64,000 bases of DNA from Sulfitobacter donghicola DSW-25 = KCTC 12864 = JCM 14565 (GTDB lineage Bacteria > Pseudomonadota > Alphaproteobacteria > Rhodobacterales > Rhodobacteraceae). This document shows positions 58,210 through 64,000 of this stretch, in pieces. The stretch lies in the NCBI RefSeq assembly GCF_000622405.1, contig NZ_JASF01000005.1, forward strand, positions 2,790,001 through 2,854,000, written 5' to 3'. Made by a program: the position numbers and the translations under genes. Each line of letters starts with the position of its first letter. Position 1 is the stretch's first letter. The notes below the pieces were generated by a model. That model was not told where the DNA came from. It did no database searches and worked only from the letters and a program-made list of their open reading frames with translations.

Positions 58210-58800
58210 GTGCAGATGGACGGCGATTTTAGAACCGAATTTACCAGAACGCCTGGGGGGCTGAAACATCGGCCTGCCTTGGTTCTGAATGCGGATTACC
58301 GACCGCTCAGTTATTATCCGCTGTCACTTTGGTCTTGGCAGGATGCGATAAAGGCCAAATACCTCGACAGGGTGGATATCGTAGCGGAATATGAAGACAG
58401 TGTTCATTCCCCTACGACGACCCTGCGGATCCCTTCGGTGGTGGTTCTGAAAGACTATGTAAAACCTCAAAAGCGCGTGGCCTTCACGCGCTTTAATTTA
58501 TTTTTGAGGGATGAATTTTGCTGCCAATACTGCGGCGCAAAGGGTGAGCTGACGTTTGACCACGTTGTGCCGCGTGCTGCGGGTGGGGTGACCAGCTGGC
58601 AAAACGTGGTTGCGGCCTGTAGCCCGTGCAACCTGCGCAAAGGGTCAAAGCCGCTGCATATGACCGAGTTCCGCCTGCGCAAACCACCGCGCCAGCCCGA
58701 CGCGGAACAGCTGCGCAACACAGGCCGCAAGTTCCCGCCAAACCACCTGCACGACAGCTGGGTAGATTTCTTGTATTGGGACGCCGAGCTAGAGGCCTGA
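58210..58800 (+). CDS. HNH endonuclease
   Basis: 196 residues from a GTG at 58210; the ATG at 58216 is an equal alternative, both near GAGGG. The N-terminal 90 residues (ALVLNADYRPLSYYPLSLWS...) are typical of the chromosomal HNH protein of Alphaproteobacteria. The HNH module has CQYCGAKGELTFDHVVPRAA and NVVAACSPCNLRKG, giving the Zn Cys pairs and the catalytic His. Its role is not established. It stands alone and is followed by the boundary region with an exonuclease-like gene remnant. Confidence 0.9.
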   Translation: MQMDGDFRTEFTRTPGGLKHRPALVLNADYRPLSYYPLSLWSWQDAIKAKYLDRVDIVAEYEDSVHSPTTTLRIPSVVVLKDYVKPQKRVAFTRFNLFLRDEFCCQYCGAKGELTFDHVVPRAAGGVTSWQNVVAACSPCNLRKGSKPLHMTEFRLRKPPRQPDAEQLRNTGRKFPPNHLHDSWVDFLYWDAELEA

Positions 58801-58811
58801 GGCTCTTTTTC

Positions 58812-58895
58812 TCATTCCTTCTTTTGGGGCGCTTTGCGAACCCGCAGATATTTTCTGCTGCCCGCTCCAACGCCAAGCGTTGTTGCACTGGCCAT
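58812..58895 (-). CDS. Possible small basic peptide
   Basis: ATG at 58895, 27 residues, MASATTLGVGAGSRKYLRVR followed by a Lys-rich end. No strong ribosome site and no family recognised. Listed only because the region has no other gene on this strand and the peptide is unusually basic. Confidence 0.2.
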   Translation of the reverse strand: MASATTLGVGAGSRKYLRVRKAPQKKE

Positions 58896-58914
58896 ATGAC
58901 CCGCTGATCTAGGG

Positions 58915-59061
58915 CTATAGTTCCAGATCAACCCAAACACGCAGGTGATCTGACGGTTTGTCATAACCGCGGATGTCTCTGCCCTGTGCCAATCGCGTTG
59001 GCATTATTATTTTGTTGGCTGGAATATTTCGCCAGTCTCCATCAATTGTTGGCGCAACCAA
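58915..59061 (-). pseudogene. 3' remnant of an exonuclease III/EEP-family gene
   Basis: The minus strand reads 48 sense codons then TAG, ending RGYDKPSDHLRVWVDLEL. The KPSDHxxVW-x-L end is that of exodeoxyribonuclease III and related endonuclease/exonuclease/phosphatase proteins, where the His is catalytic. No start or ribosome site exists; the open frame begins directly after the patatin TGA and in the same frame. The rest of the gene is absent here, so this looks like a fragment left at an insertion or deletion point. Confidence 0.6.
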
Positions 59062-60186
59062 TCATGGCGATGTTTGGAAATGTTGAAGGCTTACTTGTTT
59101 TTGCGCGCAGACCTTGCCGATGTCATAGGCCAGTTGCATCCCGTCAGGGTTCGTGAAATCCCGAACCAAGGCTAGTTCCTTATCACTTATCGTCACATCC
59201 AATTCCGCCTTGAGCCAGCGATGTTCTAGCCCCACATTATACCGTGAAAAGCCAAACAGTGGGGTGGAACCCAGCTGGAAGTCAGACAGATCTCCGATTT
59301 CGCTATTGAGGTTCCATGCGTATTTGCAGGCTCCCAGAGATTGCATCACGCTAAGATTATGTATCTCGCAATCCGCGATGACGCTTGAGACGGCTTTGAT
59401 TGCCATGCTGGCAGCTGGTTCGCGAAGAAAGCCGCCTTTTGACATCCGTTGCCGGAAGGTGCCTGTTCCAATTGAAACAATATCAAGCTGATCCAACCCC
59501 GTAGACCAGCCATAGCCGTATTTAGGAGCGGTCACCAACAAGAGCAGGGCAAGCCCTGGCATATTGTGGGGGGATACCCCTCCGTCTACGAATAATCCGG
59601 GATCTTCGCCTTTTACGATCTCGATCAGTTCGGGGGAAAAATAATAGGGCGCTGCAGTAGATGCGCGCACGATCTCGGCCAGACGATAGTTACGGTTGCC
59701 GATGTAACTGCCATCCGCAGCATCCTCCCAGAACGCCCCATTGGGATTATTGTGCACAATCCACGGGCTTCCGGTATCCATCCTCTTTGCGATGATCGCG
59801 AGGCTGTTGTGTATGCGATCACTGTCCAGCGTAGCATCGCCGATGATCTCTTCCAGCTGCGCCTTTAGCATCCGCGCGTCAAAAACAGATTGGACCCCCC
59901 GAATGCGCCAGCGGGGTTTGCGAAACACCTTTGGACCAAGGCGCATGTAAAAGCGCGTCAAATCTTTGGGCGACAGGCCAAGGCTCAGGCCCGAGGCGAT
60001 GATTGAGCCAGTAGAAGTCCCTCCAACAAGATCGAAATGCTGGTTTAAATTTCCCATTCCAGCTTTGGCAAGCAACTCTTCAATCCGCTCAAGAAAGGCG
60101 AGGGTGATGATGCCGCGCACGCCGCCACCGTCCAGTGCTAAAATATTGCGTTTTCGCAGATTAGTCTGTGGTTCCATCTGGATCAT
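59062..60186 (-). CDS. Patatin-like phospholipase
   Basis: 374 residues from the ATG at 60186 (MIQMEPQTNLRKRNILALDG); an in-frame TTG at 60234 adds 16 residues and no start has a strong ribosome site. Patatin catalytic set: oxyanion DGGGVRG (19-25), nucleophile GTSTG (56-60) and Asp201 in FVDGGVSP. The Ser/Asp dyad releases fatty acids from phospholipids. The compact form with the long C-terminal part (SVIADCEIHNLSVMQSLGAC...) resembles CapV-type effectors of CBASS defence, but no nucleotide cyclase gene is visible. It lies 90 nt after the TrkA-RyR gene. It is AT-richer than the core genes. Confidence 0.88.
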   Translation of the reverse strand: MIQMEPQTNLRKRNILALDGGGVRGIITLAFLERIEELLAKAGMGNLNQHFDLVGGTSTGSIIASGLSLGLSPKDLTRFYMRLGPKVFRKPRWRIRGVQSVFDARMLKAQLEEIIGDATLDSDRIHNSLAIIAKRMDTGSPWIVHNNPNGAFWEDAADGSYIGNRNYRLAEIVRASTAAPYYFSPELIEIVKGEDPGLFVDGGVSPHNMPGLALLLLVTAPKYGYGWSTGLDQLDIVSIGTGTFRQRMSKGGFLREPAASMAIKAVSSVIADCEIHNLSVMQSLGACKYAWNLNSEIGDLSDFQLGSTPLFGFSRYNVGLEHRWLKAELDVTISDKELALVRDFTNPDGMQLAYDIGKVCAQKQVSLQHFQTSP

Positions 60187-60276
60187 CTTTCGAATTTTCA
60201 GTCCAAGCGAGGCAATAATCCCTGCAAAGAACAATGGATTTCTGGAAGTATGATGGGGGGCAGTGACCTCGATCCT

Positions 60277-62085
60277 TTATGATAAAAGCGAACGCACCTT
60301 TGCCCGATCATATTCTTGAATTTCATCGCTGAGTTCGTCGTATGGTTTTAAATCAGGGTGCATCTTTTTGTCATTGTCGCGCTGCTCTGCATAGATCCAC
60401 CCGTCTAATTCGCGGTCAATCCACCATGCATCATGTTCCAAAGAAGCGAGGATTTCGATGTGCTTTTGATTGGCGTCAGCCCTGTTTGTGATCAGTTGTT
60501 GTGCGCTAAAATTTAATGCCGCTGCCTGATCGGCAGCCCGTCGATTTGCATTCTTAAAGGTCTCGGACAATTGCCCCCAAGGTTTGAGAGAGGCGGCCCT
60601 GTGGGTTTCGGCGTCTTGCTCTTTTGCGCGATCTAAAAGGTACTGCTCATGAAGCTGTTTTGCGCTGGCTTCTCGCACTGTGTCCAAGGCGCCCCAGCTG
60701 CACACTTCATCAGAGCGGCCAAAAGGTTCAAGGGTTTCGGCCAGATCATTGGTTTTTATGAGTTTCTTTTGAGAAATAGGTTGTGCCTGATCTTCATGCC
60801 TGCGGCATTTCAGGAATTGATCTTCGGCGCTTTTCTTTTGTGAAAACACAAAGATAGGGATCTGTAATTCAGGCATGCGCTGTGCGCGTTGGCGGATGGC
60901 GTTCCCGATCTGAATGTTGCTCATAGGTGAGGCGAGGGCGCCTTCGGCGATGATAACCGCCGTTGGAATTTCTGCCTTGGCAAGAGCACGCTGTAGATTG
61001 GCCTCATCATAGGGTGCGGTTGCTTCACCTGTTTCATGGACGATTATGTCAGCCGCCCAAGCCAGTGGAGGATTTCCATCCTTATCATCTATCAACTTGG
61101 CAAGGGGCGGGTAGTTCAAAGATAGCATCTTTGACAGCTGTGATTGCATCTCAACAACCCAAACGATTTGGGGCTTGTCTGCCAGCAAAGACGGCGAGCT
61201 TCGTAAATAATGCGTAACAATTTCTGCGGCTTCCGGCGTTGCCCCAAAGACCAGCAGTGATACACGCCCTTGACCCTGAGAAACCGCCAGTTCGGTGAAA
61301 TTTGTTCGCGATAAAAGATCAACAGCAGCAGCCTTTGGATAGTTGAACAACCTAAGAGATGTTTGTTCACCAAGGCTTTGCATAAAGTCGGTGTTCAGTT
61401 CGAGCTGTTGGTGAAGGCTCACGTCACTGATGTGAACAACAACGTCTTTTGGGTAGGTAATATCAGCATCAGCCAGCCCTTTGATCAGTTCCAAATTCCC
61501 CGCGTCAGTCCCTGTCGAAATAATCACGCGTTCGGCTTTGCCAATTCGGCACGCTCGCATCTGGTTGCGAAGCTCTGTTTCCTCGGTTGTTGCGTAATGC
61601 AGACACCCTTCTGCATGTGCCTTGTCTCTTATTTTTTCTGACGCGTTAGGGTCGACGACAACCACGGTTTTGTCTCGGGGGCGTTGCTTGGATTTCAGGA
61701 AAAGGCGCGCTTGCGTGTCAAAGCCAAGAAGCAGGCTATGGCCGCTTGCAAAGGAAATCCTGAGCTTTTCCAGCTGCTCTTTCAAAACGGTGCCCAGTAG
61801 CGCCAAAATTGCGGCGAACGTCACCAATGCACCAAGAGTTTCAGCTATTGTCAGAACCCAAGTTCCGCTACCGGCGATGGCGCGCGGTTTTGCGCGGAAC
61901 ACTTTTATCGCTTCGGGAATGGTATCCAATACGATCTTTACGCTTTGGCCGATGGAGGGGGGAGTGCCTTTTGCCTCGGCAAAATTCTGGGTCAAATTCC
62001 CCAAAAAGCTCAACGTAAGGGCTGCCAACGCGGCCCAAACGAGAGTTCTTCCAAGGGTTGAACGTTTCTTCAGTAGCTTTAACAT
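60277..62085 (-). CDS. Two-TM protein with tandem TrkA-N-like domains and a C-terminal RyR domain
   Basis: 602 residues. Two transmembrane segments (about 13-32 and 72-102, the second GTWVLTIAETLGALVTFAAI) flank a periplasmic loop of about 40 residues. A first Rossmann domain starts at FASGHSLLLGFDTQARLFLK with VVVVDP and CRIGKAERVIISTGTDAGNL, and a second at GRVSLLVFGATPEAAEIVTH. The C-terminal 60 residues (HDAWWIDRELDGWIYAEQRD, then PYDELSDEIQEYDRAKVRSL) match the RyR repeat (ryanodine-receptor domain). The layout is channel/ligand-sensor like (compare CASTOR/TrkA). The true ligand and ion are unknown. Probably horizontally acquired. Confidence 0.82.
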   Translation of the reverse strand: MLKLLKKRSTLGRTLVWAALAALTLSFLGNLTQNFAEAKGTPPSIGQSVKIVLDTIPEAIKVFRAKPRAIAGSGTWVLTIAETLGALVTFAAILALLGTVLKEQLEKLRISFASGHSLLLGFDTQARLFLKSKQRPRDKTVVVVDPNASEKIRDKAHAEGCLHYATTEETELRNQMRACRIGKAERVIISTGTDAGNLELIKGLADADITYPKDVVVHISDVSLHQQLELNTDFMQSLGEQTSLRLFNYPKAAAVDLLSRTNFTELAVSQGQGRVSLLVFGATPEAAEIVTHYLRSSPSLLADKPQIVWVVEMQSQLSKMLSLNYPPLAKLIDDKDGNPPLAWAADIIVHETGEATAPYDEANLQRALAKAEIPTAVIIAEGALASPMSNIQIGNAIRQRAQRMPELQIPIFVFSQKKSAEDQFLKCRRHEDQAQPISQKKLIKTNDLAETLEPFGRSDEVCSWGALDTVREASAKQLHEQYLLDRAKEQDAETHRAASLKPWGQLSETFKNANRRAADQAAALNFSAQQLITNRADANQKHIEILASLEHDAWWIDRELDGWIYAEQRDNDKKMHPDLKPYDELSDEIQEYDRAKVRSLLS

Positions 62086-62193
62086 CCAAATATCTCTTCA
62101 AGGCAGTGCAGGCAAAAAAACTACCTGATTGACGGGGTGAACACCATAGTTCAGCTGGATCTGATGTGTCGCGCCCCCCTTCTTCCCATGATC

Positions 62194-63873
62194 CTAATCT
62201 TGGAGACGTTCAAAGAAATTAGGGATCGGAACCAATCTGGAAAAGATCGTCGATTGGTTAAACACAGTCACCTCAAGCATGGCACCCGTTGCCTTGGGGC
62301 CCGTCTGATCAAAGATGAAATTCCCAAGCGAATAGACCATCTGTGCAGCACCGCCATTTATCGCCTTCACGTGCTTTGATGCTTGGTGCGAGTGGTGCCC
62401 AACCACCGCAGAGACACCACAATCGGCAAACCGAGAGGCGAGGTCATGCTCTTTCTGGGAGGCTGTGTTGGTCCATTCCGCGCCCCAGTGGATGAACACG
62501 ATCAGGGGAGGGGGCGCGGCCGAGTTGCAGACCTTCTGTACATTTTCAGAAATGGCTTGTGCGCTCATGGCTGGTTCATTGTTGCGCAAAAGGGTCAAAG
62601 GAATAATGCGCAGCGGGCCAAGGTCATAGACCTCTCCGGATTGCATGGCATGGATGTTATTGGCGTTTAGATTGCCGATGGTCTCGTTCAGGCCAAAGTC
62701 ACCAAAATCAGCGGTGTGATTATTGGCTAAACTGGCCCCGACCACAGAAAGGCCCTTAAGAAGGGGCGATGCAATGCCATCTACCATGACATGCGATCCA
62801 TTGGGGGCTCCTACGGGGATTTCATCCAAAAGCACGCCTTCCAAATTGATCACAAACGGGGCATCTGGTGGTTTGGGCAACAGGCTTTTTACCGTCTCGG
62901 TCGCCGTTGTTCCCTGCTTGGTAAGGGGATCTTGTAAATACCGGCCAAGTAAGACATCGCCTGCGAAATACACCCGTTTTTGATCTGGAAATTCCCGCTG
63001 ATATCCAAAACTGGGATCTTTTGACCAGACGGCGGTCACATAGCTTGTCGTGTTATCGGGCGATCCACCATATTCCGCCTGATTGCGGTTTGCGATGACC
63101 AGCGGATGTGCGCCAAGCGCCTTTTGAACTTGCATGTGAACAGTCAAGGATGCCTTGCTGTCCAGATGCCTTGGCTGTTCCAACCCCACCACCAAATCAG
63201 CATCTCGCGCGGCAATAACGCTTATGCTTTCTTGATCCTTCAGCACAGCACTACGCCGGTCCAGATAGTGGGAAAAATCTGTGGATTGAACGAATAACGT
63301 GCGGGGGCCCATCATGGGCAAAACAAGGTCTGCAAGTGCTTGCAGGTTCTTTGGCTTTGCAGAAATAGAGGCCAGAATGGGAACTATTTTTGCTTCTGGG
63401 AAAAAGTGCTTCACAAAGGGGACAACCGCCTGAAACCCATGTTCCATTGCCAGCTCTTCAGCGCTGAGCAATTCAAATAAATCCTCTTGGCCCATTAACG
63501 TGGATACATGGTCTTGGTTGGTCTGTGATTGGCCGAAAATGGTCTCAAAAGAGGCGCGCGTTGTTGCAAATTCTCCTTCAACCGCTCGGAAATGGTCTGG
63601 CGACATCAGAATAACCGTGTCGTAATCTGCTTCTGATGCTGCCCAAAACCCTCGTGCAATCAGGTCTGCGGCAACCAGATGATGCGGGACCAAAATACCC
63701 GTTGCACCTGATCCAATCTTGCGGTTTGGGCGCTCTTTTTCGATCGCATCAAGATAAAGCGATACATCCTTGGTCGGTAGGTAGGGGTTTTCAGCTTGGG
63801 CATCGCTGGCAGAGACCAAAGCAAGGCTCATTAAGGCCGTGAAAACCCACCTCTTTAGTTGATTGATTTTCAT
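62194..63873 (-). CDS. Exported MEMO-CapA fusion protein
   Basis: 559 residues. Signal peptide about 1-27 (RWVFTALMSLALVSASDAQA). Residues about 55-285 match the MEMO/AmmeMemoRadiSam protein B family: GILVPHHLVAADLIARGFWA, YDTVILMSPDHFRAVEGEFA, EHGFQAVVPFVKHFFPEAKI and FVQSTDFSHYLD. Residues about 300-545 match CapA (poly-gamma-glutamate-type metallophosphoesterase): RVYFAGDVLLGRYL, FVINLEGVLLDE, ASLANNHTADFGDFGLNET, FIHWGAEWT and VVGHHSHQASKHVKAINGG. The two domains are in one frame. The ATG overlaps the upstream WG-repeat stop. Substrate unknown. Confidence 0.85.
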   Translation of the reverse strand: MKINQLKRWVFTALMSLALVSASDAQAENPYLPTKDVSLYLDAIEKERPNRKIGSGATGILVPHHLVAADLIARGFWAASEADYDTVILMSPDHFRAVEGEFATTRASFETIFGQSQTNQDHVSTLMGQEDLFELLSAEELAMEHGFQAVVPFVKHFFPEAKIVPILASISAKPKNLQALADLVLPMMGPRTLFVQSTDFSHYLDRRSAVLKDQESISVIAARDADLVVGLEQPRHLDSKASLTVHMQVQKALGAHPLVIANRNQAEYGGSPDNTTSYVTAVWSKDPSFGYQREFPDQKRVYFAGDVLLGRYLQDPLTKQGTTATETVKSLLPKPPDAPFVINLEGVLLDEIPVGAPNGSHVMVDGIASPLLKGLSVVGASLANNHTADFGDFGLNETIGNLNANNIHAMQSGEVYDLGPLRIIPLTLLRNNEPAMSAQAISENVQKVCNSAAPPPLIVFIHWGAEWTNTASQKEHDLASRFADCGVSAVVGHHSHQASKHVKAINGGAAQMVYSLGNFIFDQTGPKATGAMLEVTVFNQSTIFSRLVPIPNFFERLQD

Positions 63874-64000
63874 TCGGGCAGGACGTCAATAATGCTTCTT
63901 TTTGTGCCGGAGGTCGGGATTTTCCCATTGCTCAAAAAGCCCCACTTCCCGTTTAATTTGATCGGTGCGATCCCTTCTTGAAAACGAAAAACATCCTCGT
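63870..64000 (-). CDS. WG-repeat protein, 3' end only (cut by window edge)
   Basis: The minus strand is open from the window end and stops at TGA 63870-63872. The visible 42 residues include FQEGIAPIKLNGKWGFLSNG, the form of a WG beta-repeat (EGLAPVKxxGKWGFI). It overlaps the MEMO-CapA start by 4 nt (ATGA), so they are co-translated. Only the C-terminus is seen, so length and repeat number are unknown. Confidence 0.6.
   Translation of the reverse strand, partial: EDVFRFQEGIAPIKLNGKWGFLSNGKIPTSGTKRSIIDVLPE

Noticed and set aside
59062..60186. Calling the patatin gene a CBASS effector outright
   Set aside because: No CD-NTase, HORMA/TRIP13 or E1/E2 gene is in view; similarity to CapV is only in the general patatin motifs.
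1..64000. CRISPR arrays, insertion sequences, rRNA
   Set aside because: No spaced direct repeats, transposase-like proteins or rRNA sequence recognised on either strand.

Overview
The window is a piece of an alphaproteobacterial chromosome, almost certainly Rhodobacteraceae (Roseobacter group). The signs are a GTTC-N7-GTTC SOS box in front of lexA, a trpG-trpD-ung-trpC-moaC-moeA-lexA gene string, a complete Paracoccus/Ruegeria-type sox cluster, a B12-dependent NrdJ, a condensing 5-aminolevulinate synthase and stand-alone Hint-domain and RTX proteins. Coding density is high and most operons are joined by 1-4 nt stop/start overlaps.

Layout. 1-2.4 kb: the 3' part of a PaaG-type isomerase with its terminator, then a small unknown protein and an RTX Ca-binding protein. 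2.4-8.2 kb: gltA, gltX, comEC, lexA. 8.2-13 kb: the tightly overlapped moeA/moaC/trpC/ung/trpD/trpG operon. 13.1-15.9 kb: a divergent polysaccharide deacetylase-like protein and a Hint-domain protein on the opposite strand, separating trpG from trpE. 15.9-22.5 kb (minus): fabI, lysE-like, gpt, aminotransferase, ppiD-like, trpE. 22.7-25.3 kb: pdxH, a double cold-shock-domain protein overlapped by a DUF192 gene, tRNA-Pro(UGG), then about 770 nt of leader. 25.3-29 kb: nrdJ.

29.2-45.8 kb is the thiosulfate/sulfide oxidation island: soxT-soxR-soxS on the minus strand, divergent soxVWXYZABCDEF on the plus strand, followed by a DUF302 protein, hemA (heme supply for the Sox cytochromes) and a second YeeE/YedE transporter. 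Two periplasmic metallo-beta-lactamase-fold proteins converge on it. Two perfect ATTC-N8-GAAT palindromes, the form recognised by SqrR/SoxR-type persulfide sensors, lie in front of soxX and in front of the metallohydrolase pair, so the cluster looks like one SoxR regulon.

46-58.8 kb: an MttB-family methyltransferase without a corrinoid partner, an aminotransferase, the coupled string cysS-cimA-hydrolase-methyltransferase-SQS/PSY-like, an MFS transporter, the coupled string cobK-alkA-carboxylesterase, and an HNH nuclease.

58.9-64 kb is the accessory end and the most unusual part. A 3' remnant of an exonuclease III/EEP-type gene marks a possible insertion boundary. It is followed by a minus-strand cassette: WG-repeat protein (cut by the window edge), a secreted MEMO-CapA fusion, a two-TM protein with tandem TrkA-N-like Rossmann domains and a C-terminal RyR (ryanodine-receptor repeat) domain, and a patatin-like phospholipase. 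It reads as a membrane/nucleotide-sensing effector cassette, possibly a defence or stress system. No function can be assigned from sequence alone.
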